Assembly: GCA_001931905.2 (NCBI GenBank)
Contig: MSJI02000456.1
Span: forward strand, 1-38,388
Source: Cladosporium sp. IMV 00045
Lineage: Eukaryota > Ascomycota > Dothideomycetes > Cladosporiales > Cladosporiaceae
Direction of reading: 5' to 3'
DNA: 38,388 bases
In this document: piece by piece, positions 1-10,700 of the stretch
How positions within the stretch are numbered: the first letter of the stretch is position 1
How the letters are laid out: each line of letters begins with the position of its first letter
The notes under the pieces: generated by a model
Databases searched by the model: none
Told to the model about the DNA's origin: nothing
Seen by the model: the letters and a program-made list of their open reading frames with translations, nothing else
Translations under genes and position numbers: made by a program

Positions 1-1290
1 AGCGGGATCGGGGCGCCCATGAACTTCTCCTCGATCTTGCCGAGGCGGTCGAGGCCCGGCTGGATCTCCAGGTGGTGGTTGGCGTCGGTCTCGGCGATGG
101 TGCTGACGATGGCGATGTAGTAGCCCTTGGGGCAGACGTTGTGCGCCCACGAGACCATGGCGATGTAGATGTCGTGCTTGCGGCCGACCTGCGACTGCGG
201 GATGATCAGCTGCACCGAGTCGCTGTTGTCCGTCTTGTCGATCGGGTGGTTGAGGATGCAAATGGCTTTGATCAGGTGGCCGACCACCTTGGCCTTGTCC
301 GGGAAGTAGGAGGGGTCCGCGAGGATCTTGCTGCACTTGGTCTCGAACTTCATGCCATCGCCCTCCTCGCCGCGCTCTTTCATGGTGGCACGGATGCCGG
401 AGACCTTGCCGTTCTCGTATTTGACTTCATCGACATTGGTGTTGAGCATGTACGTGCCGCCGTAGATGGCAGAGAGGCGGGCGAAGCCCTGGGGCAGCTC
501 GCCCAGACCGTACAGGGGGTAGATGTAAGGAGACTTTCCGTAGCGGGCCATAGAGTTGACGTACAGGCGGATGCGCTCGACGCAGTCCTTGGCCATGCCC
601 TTGGTCTCGATGTAGTCGTCGGTGGCGTAGAGGGCCATGCTGTGGCCGACGAAGTCGCGGGTGGTCTGCTCGAGGCCGTACTTGTCGTAGACCTGCTTCA
701 TTGTGGTCTGGGAAAGGTTCATTCCTACATTATCCCGTCAGCCTCAACTGTTCCTTACCCTTCTCCTATTCATTCCAGGCCATACCGTTGTGTGTGCTGG
801 GGTTGCTCTCGTCGAAGCTGCCAACCCACTGCAGGAAGTTCTTCGCACGTCTCTTCTCAAACATGCCCATCAGGGGAGACCTGAGAGCCTCACTGGCATC
901 CGAGGGTACCTTCGCAACGGTGGCCTTGGCTCCATTGCCTTGCTGGACGTAGCTACCGGCAATCTGCTTGAACTCCAGGTATCTGGTGACGTCGGTCGAG
1001 ACGAGAATGTTGGTGAGCTCGCCGTTGCTCATCAAGAGCTTGGGAACCAGGTCAATGTTCCAGTCGTTGGCCCTGCCATACTTCTTCCAGGGCTCGGTGC
1101 CCTCCTCATAGTTGCCGTACTTCTTGAACAAGGTCTCGAGGTTGACAGAGGCAGACTCGCCGCCGTAAATGTCCGCCCTATCAATATGCAACACCTTCTT
1201 GCCCTTGACCGAGAGCACGCCGGACAGGACGCACTCGGTCAGGCCGGTGCCCAAGACAACAACGTCATATTCCGGTGCGATCTCGTCCAT
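1..1290 (-). CDS. GDI1: Rab GDP-dissociation inhibitor, 3' end cut by window
   Basis: Family role: extracts GDP-bound Rab GTPases from membranes, keeps them soluble and recycles them for vesicle transport. Seen here: exon 1 (786-1290) starts MDEIAPEYDVVVLGTGLTE, the FAD-like dinucleotide fold of the GDI/REP family, followed by the conserved YGGESASVNLETLFKKYG and NDWNIDLVPKLLMSNGELT blocks. A 61-nt intron (725-785, GTATGG to TAG) joins in phase to NGMNLSQTTMKQVYDKYGL. Exon 2 stays open to position 1, ending around EEKFMGAPIPL. About 409 codons are visible. GDIs are about 440-465 aa, so roughly the last 50 residues are outside. I chose the ATG at 1288-1290 because the family begins MDEIAPEYD; an in-frame upstream ATG would only add unrelated residues. 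The family identification is very secure. Confidence 0.95.
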
Positions 1291-1677
1291 GTTTGCAATT
1301 CGGTTTCTGAAAGATGTGGTAGCTCGAGAGAGCGGTGAAAGGGTCAAGTGTTTATTACCTCCAGGGCGGTCTGATACGTGGGGCAGAGGGATGATGGCAC
1401 GACGGCACTTGATGGCACCTGCTCCACGCTCTCGGGCTAAGCCGCCTCCCCGCCGCTACAAAGTCAAAAGTATGCCTCAATTGAATGCCTCAGTAGGATA
1501 CCCTGGTCTTCGTTGAGAGTCTTGTTGCGAGAGGGAGGTGAACATCTTGAGAGGACGATCACGGGGTGCACAGAAGATGAGACGAAAACAAAACGAATTC
1601 AGTGCTATCTCAATAATTGTGATCTTGTCGCTATTCGCACATATAATACATCAGAAAATATTTACAGTACTCTTGCT
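1291..1677. other. Intergenic: GDI1 upstream region / uL29m 3' side
   Basis: This 387-bp spacer lies between two minus-strand genes. It should hold the 5' leader and promoter of the Rab GDI gene and the 3' UTR of the ribosomal protein gene. No ORF with family similarity, RNA gene or repeat was recognised. Confidence 0.5.
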
Positions 1678-2580
1678 TCACACGCGAGTCTCCTTGCGCG
1701 CCTGCTCAGTGGCTATGTTCTCACGGACAGCCGCGTCCGTTGCTTCAAGGGACGATGCATCGTTGCCGGGCACCTCAAAGAAATCCTGAGTACGATTAGC
1801 CCAGCACTCACTTCAACCTCAGGACGATTGGCTTACCTCAGTGTTCTCCTTGGGCAGATAGGCAGACTCGCCCTTGTCGGGGTCCGCGTACAAGTCCACC
1901 TCCTCATCCTCCATCGCGGCCACTCGCGCCTCCTCCCATGAGTACCAGCGCTGCGTGAGACAAATCTTGATGTTCTTCTGCGTTTGGCGAATCTGTGCTC
2001 CAGTGTTAGCATCCATCCTACTGCTCCTAGCCATGTCATCGAGCCATACCTCTTTCAGTCTCTGCTGAGCTTCATACTCTCCGTAGCCAGCGTCCAACCG
2101 CATTCTCTCCGCCTCGTTGGTCATGACTCTGTTGGTGTCCTTCATGCAAAGCCACCACAGCCTGTGCAGATCCTCCCAGCTCTTCGACCTGAGCTCCTGA
2201 AGCGTCCACCCTCTTCCGTGCGCGTGCATCTCCTCCGGTGTCTGTAGCGGCGAGCGGTCCTTATTGAAGAATTCCCAGAGTCCGTGGTTCTCATCAACCT
2301 GAACTTTCGAGCGGCGCGCGGGATCCAGAACAGGCTTCGGGAGTTTGTTCACATCAACTGAGAGTTGGATCTTCTTGTTCAATCCAGTACGGCGGATCGC
2401 GGAAATGCCTCTTCTCGGGTTGCCATCCTTGCGCGCGGCGCGAGTCGCTGAGGTCGAAAAGTTGCTCGTCTGCGAGGCGCTAGAGAATGCTGGGACGAGG
2501 AATCCGGGCGGCAGGGTCGCAGACCGCTGCGCGGTGGCGGAGATCAGGCCTCCGAATATGCTTCGACTTGAGCAATGCAT
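1678..2580 (-). CDS. MRPL4: Mitochondrial large-subunit ribosomal protein uL29m (MRPL4/MRP-L47 family)
   Basis: Structural protein of the mitochondrial 54S ribosomal subunit, near the exit tunnel. Seen here: start at 2578-2580 (MHCSSRSIFGG), then an arginine/serine-rich presequence-like N-terminus. The MRP-L47 core follows with DENHGLWEFFNKDRSPLQT, GRGWTLQELRSKSWEDLHR, LWWLCMKDTNRV and RLDAGYGEYEAQQRLKEV, then the KICLTQRWYSWEEA motif. A 51-nt intron (1786-1836; donor GTAAGC right after KENTE, branch-like CTAAT, acceptor CTCAG) leads in phase to a 36-codon last exon starting DFFEVPGND and ending at TGA 1678-1680. Without the intron the frame would stop after five residues at 1819. The predicted product is 283 aa. 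An upstream in-frame ATG at 2763 would add 61 residues of unlikely composition, so I did not use it. Confidence 0.88.
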
Positions 2581-3226
2581 TGTGTTCGGTGGGATTGGCC
2601 AGACAATGCTGTTGCGACGGGCTGAACCTCCTTCGAGGGAGATGGATGTCAAACGTTCGCGGACTTCCGCTCCCCAAAGTTCGGGCTTGGCAGAACGTCG
2701 ACTTGGAGATGTCTGTGACGGAGAGTGAGAGCATGCCTGGTCCTTTGACCAAGACACAATCAATGTTCCATTTCCTCCTTCTCTGAATTGAGCAACGACT
2801 TATCAAATTCTCGCAGAAAAGAAAACTTCATGTACGAGTTTGTGCCTTTGAGATTGCGAGGACGTCACGGAATACCACTACTAAAAAGCTCCTTTCTGCA
2901 GTAATGTTGCTTACAGTGCAATAGTTCACCGCCTTGTTCTCGGTTCAGACGTTCAAAAGAAAATGATAGATGCCTGTACAATGAGAGTGTTTTCAACATG
3001 ACAACTCTTTTCTTGCTTATTGAGTATCATCTATGAGACGTGGTAGCGATTCGACCATCTTGTTCTCACAATGTATGGGAATAGGAACTATGCGATACAC
3101 GTAATGATACATGTTGATTCGGGACAGGATGGCAGAGCTACAGGAAACCAATCGCGGGAGTCTGACTGTAGACGTTCGGCGTTCTTGACGGAACGCCTTT
3201 GAAAACCTGTATCTTCGTATCACGTT
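2581..3226. other. Intergenic: uL29m promoter region and 3' side of next gene
   Basis: This 646-bp spacer lies between minus-strand genes. It must contain the promoter of the ribosomal protein gene. No conserved ORF, RNA gene, repeat or recognisable operator was found on either strand. Confidence 0.45.
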
Positions 3227-3667
3227 TCACAAGTGCGACTCCCCGCCCCAGCCAGTGCCTTCGTCCATCTTGGTGTCCGGCTGTGTACACACAAAGGTCA
3301 GCGCAAAAGATCAATCTCTCGACTGCGACAAGGCCTGCTTACTTTCGCAGTGAACGACGTGCTTGCTGATGGCGGAGCTTTGTGCTCAGGAGTGTGCTTG
3401 CTTGTTGGAGGTGCAGCATCCTCGGACTGTTCATGTCAGCGAGAGCAAGAGAGCGCAGATTGTATCGGATCAAATACTGTGTCGCGCGGTGGGAAGTGGA
3501 CATACGATTTCGTGATGTCGAGGTCGCGAAGTGCTGCGGTGGTTGCGCCTAGGACTTTGGCATCTGCTGCGAGCAAGGCCTCCGGATCGTCGTTCTCAGC
3601 TTCGGCGAGAGCTTTGTCTTCAGTTAACTGCGCTTCGTAGTCCACAGGTCTGGCTCGAACGGCTGCT

Positions 3668-3709
<42 letters not shown>

Positions 3710-4128
3710 GGGTCCACATCCTCACTATTACCCGCCTGCGCTTGTTCCTAGTCAAGGAATGCGCGAAGTTCCAGTATGTAGTCGCACAACTCATCCATGG
3801 CTGCGTCGTTCTTCTCGTTCTCGCCAGCAGGATGCCAGTGTCGAACAAACCGCCACAAAGTGTCGGCCTCCACGCAGCAACGCCTACCCTCGCGCCAATC
3901 CCTGTGCAATGGTAAGTATTTATCAAGAAATGGCGAGGAACATACATACTCCACCGCTGATCCAAGCAGCACGAGAGTCCTGAGGCGATGGTATTTGGGA
4001 AGTGTGTTGTCTTGCAGCAACTCACGTGCTTTCTCCACGCATGTGTCCAGCTCGTCATCCTCACAATACTTGTTGAGCCCACTAAAGACTTCGGTAAAGG
4101 CGCGGTCGATCGGACTGTCTCTCGCCAT
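3227..4128 (-). CDS. Uncharacterised fungal protein with Asp-rich linker; reading frame interrupted by TAG
   Basis: I cannot assign a function. Start at 4126-4128 (MARDSPIDRAFTEVFSGL). Helical, charged N-terminal half: CVEKARELLQDNTLPKYHR, then LRTLVLLGSAVE. A 48-nt intron (3902-3949, GTATGT to CACAG) joins to DWREGRRCCVEADTLWRF. The frame reaches TAG at 3748-3750 after LELRAFLD. The same frame then reads on as EQAQAGNSEDVDP, a 13-Asp run and a coding-like segment to about 3506. Two further introns have good signals: 3427-3505 (GTATGT/ACAG) and 3281-3342 (GTAAGC/ACACAG). They lead to SEDAAPPTSKHTPEHK and a plausible end DEGTGWGGESHL with TGA at 3227. The 3427-3505 junction is out of phase with that ending by one base. 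Either the true gene ends at the TAG (about 3748-4128), or the longer gene carries a nonsense codon and a splice or frame problem here. Confidence 0.55.
3668..3708. repeat. GTC/GAC trinucleotide microsatellite encoding poly-Asp
   Basis: A near-perfect run of TCG/GTC triplets on plus reads as 13 consecutive Asp codons on minus, in the frame of the unknown gene at 3227-4128. Such tracts are length-polymorphic and prone to slippage. Changes by whole triplets would keep the frame. Confidence 0.95.
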
Positions 4129-4558
4129 TCTGATGGTATTTGCGGTGTTGCTGTTTGTGGGAGTTTGATAGGCCACGAGACCCTGCAGGTGAACCACGAA
4201 GCAAGGACTACATACGTGAATGAGACGAACGCATTGGAACCCCTCCACGCGACTTTCTCGGCCAAATACCATAATCTTCTCCTATCCTACACAGTCCGGT
4301 ATTCTACACGCAAACCTACAGGCCTTTGCTGCACATTTCCTGTCTGGCATACACCTTCCATCAACCCCTCACAATCGTCTGCCACGGCGCGGTGCGGCAA
4401 GAAAGCACTTTGCGAGGAGAAAAAGGGTCATCCAAATTCTCCCTCTCCTCGGCAGCCTCTACCACACCAAGACTACCGTGGGAGCAATACGTCCAGTCTA
4501 GGGACAGAACTCAGAGCTACAGGAAACCCATCGTAGAGGCCAGCTGAAACTGTCTGGC
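4129..4558. other. Intergenic: promoter of unknown minus-strand gene
   Basis: This 430-bp spacer lies between the start of the unknown gene at 4128 and the end of the F-box-like gene at 4559, both on minus. No conserved ORF, RNA gene or repeat was recognised. Confidence 0.45.
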
Positions 4559-5695
4559 CTACGACGCTGGCCTGAAGGAACCGAACACGATGGCTTTTCC
4601 TGTGTCGTTGCGTATCTGCTTCTCCGCCTCCTCCAATCTCAAGAGTAGATGGGATGTACGAACGTATACCTCTGCACGCAGAGAGTTAGCTCAGTAATAG
4701 TACCGGACATTCACCCAGATCAGCAGAACTTACCTTCAAACTCGATCTCGTAGCTTACAGAAATTTCGATGTCACTCGAATAAAGCAGCGGCACGTTAGT
4801 CGCCTGCTGCCTCTTCCTCTTAACTTTGAACTTGACACCAACATCCTCGCCTCTGGTATTGATCCAAAGCACTTGCGGATCCTTGGTGGGATCGCAGATG
4901 TCAAGGACGCTATCTGATCTTTCTTTGCTCTTATCCGGGCTCTCGCCGCTCGATCCACCGGAGCGTATAGCTACAGTGCTCTGGTCCGAGAATGTCCGCG
5001 ATTCACAATGTCGAGATAACCAGTCTCTCCAGACACGAATAGTGCCTTCACCAACTTCTTGCAGGGAGCAGAGCAAACCACGAGTGCTCTCTCGTCTTCC
5101 CAGATAGGCTACAGTGATGAGTTGCGAGAAGAGCTCATGCGCTTCAACGGTGATGATGTCTCGGACTATGTTGTCTTCGTTTCGAGTCGCAGGCCGAACT
5201 GTTGTATCCTGCCATGTCCGTGACCCAGGAACATCACCAGCAGGATGTCGTCTTGTCACTTTGAACTCCGGTTCATTACGTTCTGGGCGGAATCGCGAAT
5301 ATAGGCTTCCTAGCTTTTTGATCTGTCCGATATAGCGGTTCTCGTCATCTATCTCAGACATAAAATCGTCCAGACCATCGGTGCGAAGCGACGAGCAAAA
5401 CAGTGGAGGAGCGGTCAAGCGTTCAGACGGATGATGGCATTCAAGATACAGGACATGACCATCGAGTCCGGCGGCGATTTGCAGACGATTGTGGATCAAG
5501 CGTATGATGAGTGAATGGAAATGCCGACATGTCGGAGCCACAGGAAGCAATTCGCGCGTGGGCAGTAGACTGAACGCATTGAGGAGGATCTAGCATGTCA
5601 TCAGACTGCGTTGCGATAGTAAGTACCCTTGCCGCGCTACTCACCTCATTTGGCAACGCGAAGATGCCCTCGCCTCTGTTTTGAAGGTTCGCCAT
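4559..5695 (-). CDS. F-box-like domain protein (fungal)
   Basis: F-box proteins typically link substrates to SCF ubiquitin ligases; the substrate here is unknown. Three exons fit with correct phases. Exon 1 (5645-5695) gives MANLQNRGEGIFALPNE. A 55-nt intron (5590-5644, GTGAGT to CTAG) follows. Exon 2 (4734-5589) starts ILLNAFSLLPTRELLPVAP, completing an F-box pattern (LPNE-IL, F..L, RELL, C-R-x-F) over residues about 12-45. A 62-nt intron (4672-4733, GTAAGT, branch GCTAAC, acceptor GCAG) precedes exon 3 (4559-4671), which encodes EVYVRTSHLLLRLEEAEKQ and ends GSFRPAS at TAG 4559-4561. The product is 339 aa. The rest matches a fungal F-box family I recall (LYLECHHPSERLTAPPLFC, FKVTRRHPAGDVPG), with no clear LRR or WD repeats. 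The model is well supported; the F-box call is inferred from pattern. Confidence 0.75.
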
Positions 5696-6156
5696 ACTCG
5701 TGTTTTGCAATTGGTGATCAGATCCTTGCTACGAAAGAAAAATCGCTGAGATACACATCCTAGGAGGTAGATACATGTGAGATGATGCAATTGGTGGCGT
5801 GAAGATCGCCGGTCTTCATTGGTGCGCGATACTGGCATCATGTGATCGAACTTCTTACTCAAGCGTACAGCTATTTTTCAAGTGATGACTTCTCGAAGTG
5901 AATGATATAGTCTCTTATCTGACTTGCCCGAACGTGCACAGATGGTGTCGCTGGACCAGTCTGGACTGGCCATTCAGAGGTGAAGGGTCATGTGACAGCG
6001 TGTGGATCTTGATTTCTTGGCGCGTCCGCTTCGCTCGACTTCATCCCATCTCGTAGAACGTACGATACTCAAGTAAGGTCAAACCCTCCTGCCGCGAACC
6101 AGCATGTCTGGACGGTACTAGATCAGGAAACTCGGCAACATCTTTCAGGAGCAGTC
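5696..6156. promoter_or_regulatory. Divergent intergenic region (F-box-like gene / ECM11-domain gene)
   Basis: This 461-bp spacer separates two divergently transcribed start codons, so both promoters must lie here. I see no TATA-like box in a convincing position and no known operator, and I infer the role only from gene orientation. Confidence 0.5.
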
Positions 6157-7773
6157 ATGGCACCCAGGGACATGCTCGGATATGTGCAACAAAAAAACAC
6201 AGAGCCAGACGGGCGTAATACTGCCCTGGGCCCTGTCAACCATGACCTCAATGACTTGAAGTTCTCGGTACCCACGTCGAATGCAAAGAGCAGCAAAAAG
6301 AAGACTAAGCAGGGCGGTACGAATCGTCACGGAAACAACCAGTCTGGCCGTCAACCGCATTTCAATGACGACGCATCTTCAAGGTCAAACAACAGTAGCG
6401 CTGACGCCGTCTCTACCACTGCCAGTACCTCACGCCAGAGAAATGTTGGTGATCAACAATATCAGACCCAGCAACAGCAGCAAGACCACAATGGTTTCGA
6501 CCGTGACAATGCATCTGCCGCTTTCGGTGGCACAGACTTTACCGAAGATCTAACTGAGGGTTTTGGTGAAGAGTTTCAGCAGGAGCATCTTCCCGTTGAC
6601 GAAGGGCGGCTTGACAGGAACTTCAGTAACTTGCTTCATAACGCCAGGACGGACAAAGTAGGCCCTACTTTCGCCCAGACGCACATCAAAGGCGACTCCT
6701 ATCCTCCTACTTCTACCGGCGCTCCTTCCTTGACCAACAAGCGCGAAGAGGATGAGGCTTTCATTTCGACGAATCGTCAGTATGTGACGAGTCTAGCCGT
6801 CGAACCCGCCACTGTTCCTGAACGCAGCAACAAGCCACAGGCGCAACAGACGAGTGCCCGACCCCAGCAGGAGGTTCAACAAGACTTGGGTGTGCAGCTT
6901 CCGGCTGCCCCACGCCAGCAACACAAGATGGCTCTCTTTGACTCGCAACTGGCCGACACAGGATACGATGCTGCTACAGGCTTCGCATACCAACCAGGTC
7001 CCCCCAAGAAAGTCATCGCTATGCGCTCTGTTCATGGCCAGCGTCCCAATGTTGGTCAACAGCTTGTCACAGCCGGTGACAGAACGCCTGCTTTCTACCC
7101 TTACAAGGGCAATGGAGCGCATGCTCCGCAACAGACGGCTCGCATCAAGACTGTCCAGGACATGCCAAAAGAGCATTCCTCTCATCATGTCTACACACAC
7201 CCTGCGGGCGAAGCTCACGAACAAGCCAGAGCACACGGTAGATCTGTCGAGCAGATCAAGATGCCCGAACAGGCACCCTCATCTGAGGCCTACACTGAGG
7301 AGGGTGCGGACGAGCAAATTGAGAGTCAAGCGTCACACGAGACCTTACTCGACTACGACCAATCTGAGCTCTTCACGAAAGACTTACAATTATTGCAGGC
7401 AGAGCCATTCGATCAAAGCGCGAGCGCTCATCCGTTCAGCCTCGCTGACCTACCGGACGCTGCAACACTGCCCGAGAAAATGGCGCGCATCGCAAGCACG
7501 GAACAAAAGACGCAAGTTCAGTTCTTCGCGAGTCTGAACGTCGACGAGTGGGAGGATGCCGGCGAATGGTTCATTGATCGTTTTAGCGAGACCATCAAGA
7601 GCCTCAAAGAAGTCCGCAGAGCCAAGCGCAAGGCCGCACTCGCATTTGAAGATGAGATTGAGCAGCGAGAGATAGCTGCTAACAAGAAGCATGCTCTGAC
7701 TACGGCTGCTCTGGGAGAGATGAAGATGAATGGTATGGCAATCCTTCAAGGCACGCCGAGGAAGGGCCAGTGA
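6157..7773 (+). CDS. Ecm11-domain protein, meiotic/chromosomal candidate
   Basis: Single-exon 538-aa protein. Residues about 1-400 are low-complexity and probably disordered: rich in Gln, Asn, Ser and Thr, with a basic KSSKKKTKQGG patch near residue 45. The conserved part is the C-terminus. It has the order expected of the fungal ECM11 domain: DYDQSELFTKDLQLLQAEPF, then a linker, LPEKMARIASTEQKTQVQFF, SLNVDEWEDAGEWFIDRF, and a basic amphipathic helix (LKEVRRAKRKAALAFEDEIE) likely to be coiled-coil. In yeast, Ecm11 is a SUMO-modified component of the synaptonemal complex central region and partners Gmc2. Filamentous fungi carry longer proteins sharing only this domain. The function is therefore inferred from one domain. 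The start is the first ATG of the open frame, with no competing upstream ATG. Confidence 0.75.
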   Translation: MAPRDMLGYVQQKNTEPDGRNTALGPVNHDLNDLKFSVPTSNAKSSKKKTKQGGTNRHGNNQSGRQPHFNDDASSRSNNSSADAVSTTASTSRQRNVGDQQYQTQQQQQDHNGFDRDNASAAFGGTDFTEDLTEGFGEEFQQEHLPVDEGRLDRNFSNLLHNARTDKVGPTFAQTHIKGDSYPPTSTGAPSLTNKREEDEAFISTNRQYVTSLAVEPATVPERSNKPQAQQTSARPQQEVQQDLGVQLPAAPRQQHKMALFDSQLADTGYDAATGFAYQPGPPKKVIAMRSVHGQRPNVGQQLVTAGDRTPAFYPYKGNGAHAPQQTARIKTVQDMPKEHSSHHVYTHPAGEAHEQARAHGRSVEQIKMPEQAPSSEAYTEEGADEQIESQASHETLLDYDQSELFTKDLQLLQAEPFDQSASAHPFSLADLPDAATLPEKMARIASTEQKTQVQFFASLNVDEWEDAGEWFIDRFSETIKSLKEVRRAKRKAALAFEDEIEQREIAANKKHALTTAALGEMKMNGMAILQGTPRKGQ

Positions 7774-10700
7774 AGGAGATGATCGCTCTTAAGATACCCT
7801 TTTGCTTTGTTTTTGGCTTCTGAAGATATTGACCGCACGTGAATGTGGGCAAACGGAGCTCAGTGAGGAGGTCGCTGTCGAGTAGGCAATGTTCACCAAT
7901 GTCATGCCGCCACTTTAGCTTTCGCTTATTTAATAACAAGACAAGAATCACGATATCAATCATCAAGACCATCGACTACTCAGCTTGCGATTGGCCGAAC
8001 AAGAAATATGCGAAATATGCCTGATCAATTGCGAGCGACTTGCAAATCCATTACCTCTCGCGCCCCAATGTCTTCACAGCCAACGCGCGAAACATCGTGC
8101 AAAGAGGCGGCGAAATATTCACCGCACGTCAGATTTTGTGCCCTATTCGTGTGTCGAGTGTTACATCTGATACCATACCTCCCCAGAAATTCTCCGTTCG
8201 AGACCATCCACACGGAAATACTCAGCCCGGAGGCACCGTAACCGATACAAGCACCAAGCGTCTCCCCCCAGCACCCCAAATGCCGGAAGCGAAGACCAGC
8301 ATGTCATAGAAAGTCCAGAATCGGAGAGTATCAAGGGCTTAAGATGTCGCTCAATCCATCGACCATATCAAGCCACAGTGATTTAAGCCCAAAGAAACCA
8401 ACCCCATTTCCATCACCACCCATGTCAACTCCCCTATCTCCTCCACATACCGACACCACTACCATGATGGATCCTACCCCCCGGGACAAGAACGGAAGAA
8501 GACCGTCCACAGACCACGAACCAAGCAATTATTTCGGGGACGAAAGATCCGGGGAAGCGAGAAAGAAAAGAGGCCCCCACGTTCTCTCCACAATCTCTTG
8601 TGCCTTTTTGTATCCACTTTCATCATCATAGGGCAGGGAGGAGTGAGGTTTTTCGGCGAAACCCGGTCTGTATGTTCTCGGATGAATGTTCTCGCGGACT
8701 TCTGTTTGACTAATATCGAGCCGAAGATGTTGTGTTTTACTTGAAAAGCCTGGAAAGGACTCTCATGGCTGACACATTTGGTAGGGATTATGATAAATGC
8801 ATTCGCTTTTTGAGGTCGATGCCAACTAAAAGACGCATGTCCATCGCCTGGCCCGCGGGAAGTGAAGTGGGCCATAGACACAGACACACGGACATCGGTG
8901 TTTGACTTCCTTGCCCTTCTCGTAAAACCCAGGAGCGTCGCGGATTTCCTCTTTCGGACGTGAGGCTCGCATCTCGCATCGAGCGGCTTTTGGATGGGAT
9001 TGGCATCATTCGCATGGGCACATGGCAGCCGTTTGACACTTGAGGCTCGTGTGAGGATCCGCGAACGAGCGAATCTGACTGTCACAAACACGTCGCCGTC
9101 CGCGGGCACTTGTCGCCCACGGGGACTGAACGGGGCGATGCCCAGACCGAGTTGGTAACAGCAATCGATCAAGTGATGGATGGCGTGCTGAGCACTGCAA
9201 ATAGCTTCGAACCATGACGCAGCCGTCAGTCCTCCCACTCTGACAAGGCGTGACAGAGAGTAAAATCGTTGAGAGCCCTTTCAAGATCGACCTCCAGCAC
9301 CCGCAGAATGTTGAGATCTAGTCCCGTGGGAGGCCTGATTCCAATCACCCAACTACTACCGCCGGGTGGTCGAAAGGCCAACACGCGGACAGCTGCAGCC
9401 TGCAGCCCTATCTGAAGAGAAAGGATGTGGCTGGCCACCCGAGGTGACATGGTCTCATACACACCGCCGCGCGCTTGCAGCAAGATGAGAATGAAAAAGT
9501 GGGATGCCCGTGGGGATGGGATCATCTGGGGGTGTGAACGCCAATCGCCTGTGGCCAAGTCGTGTCGTTTTCATTCTCGTTATCTCTTCCGCCCTCGAGA
9601 GGGTCATGAGACATGATCACATCCACTCCATAGATACGACACGTCGCACCGAACAAGCCGGTGAGATAAGGTCGAAGCCTTACTATGTCGCTTCTTGCCT
9701 TTTTGTTCGGTGCCTCCACTGCTTGGCAGTGTATCCATCTGGGGCCGCTTCTGGGGTGCAGCGGGTCCAGCATGCGGATCTTCGAAACGGAAATCGACAC
9801 ATCACTTGCTCCTCGGGGAAGGTCGACGCAGTGGTGAGTAACGTCTCCGACAACCAAGACGGACTGAAAGTCTGCAATCCACTTTTTTGGGGGCTCGTAA
9901 CGGGGCGCTTCGGGAGGAAGAATCTTTTGTTGATGACGCAGCTCCTGTCCACCGTTGTCTGTGATGGCCTCGACACGGATGATGTGGTGCACTGATCTCC
10001 TGATTGATTTGATAATAAGTCAGTAGCGAGTAAGTAGAGAGTCTAGATACGAACACGCCCGAACGCTGTTTTCAGCCGATCATCTCTCAATGACAGGCAG
10101 GAAATGGAAACGGAAATGGACATGCTGGTACCTTCTAGTAATTCGATGAGACCAGCAATTGACCATCAATCTCACCTCCATAGTATCATCAATAATGTTT
10201 TCTTCTCATGAAATCGTCAACCCAAACTTGTACATCACAACACGAGCTAGACAAGATCAACAAGACCCGGCAAGAAGAAACAGGAAGAAGAAGCATTACG
10301 CGGTCCGCCCCAGAGCCTCCCCACCGCCAACCCCACAGAGGAGCAACAAGGCTTCGGGAAAACAAGTGATCGTCGTGGAGAAGCACAGCGAAACAAACAC
10401 CGCGACATCCTCAACGAAACGAAACGCACCTCTTGGCATGCAAAGACAATCACAAATGACGATCTCGCAATCAGAGGCACGGGAAAGGAGTCGGCCCGCC
10501 ACGCACGTTAGAGATACACTGGAGAAAAGGCTAATCAAGTTGGCGTAGATGTTATGAGGAACAGCGGCAGGGCACGGCACAGGGTGCTGGGAGTGGGGTT
10601 TCAAGGACGCGCAAACACCTTGCTCGTAAGAAACGGCGGCGTGATACGCAGACAAGTGCAGGTGTTGGCACAGGTGGGAAGCAAAATGCAAGCAAAACAC

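Noticed and set aside
72..884. 270-codon plus-strand ORF opposite Rab GDI
   Set aside because: Antisense shadow of the conserved GDI exon; Val/Asp/Leu-biased composition typical of a complementary frame.
3668..3708. CRISPR-like or satellite array
   Set aside because: A simple trinucleotide run without spacers, explained by poly-Asp coding.
3624..4265. 213-codon minus frame with a poly-Thr run overlapping the unknown acidic protein
   Set aside because: It reads the Asp microsatellite one base out of frame. The alternative frame has better composition and explains the splice sites.
9184..9210. TTCGAA-containing stretch resembling a tRNA T-loop (B box) on minus
   Set aside because: The flanking bases do not pair as a T-stem and no acceptor or anticodon stems could be formed.
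8474..9238. 254-codon minus ORF in the gene-poor region
   Set aside because: No motif recognised and random-looking residue mix. I could not support it as a gene.
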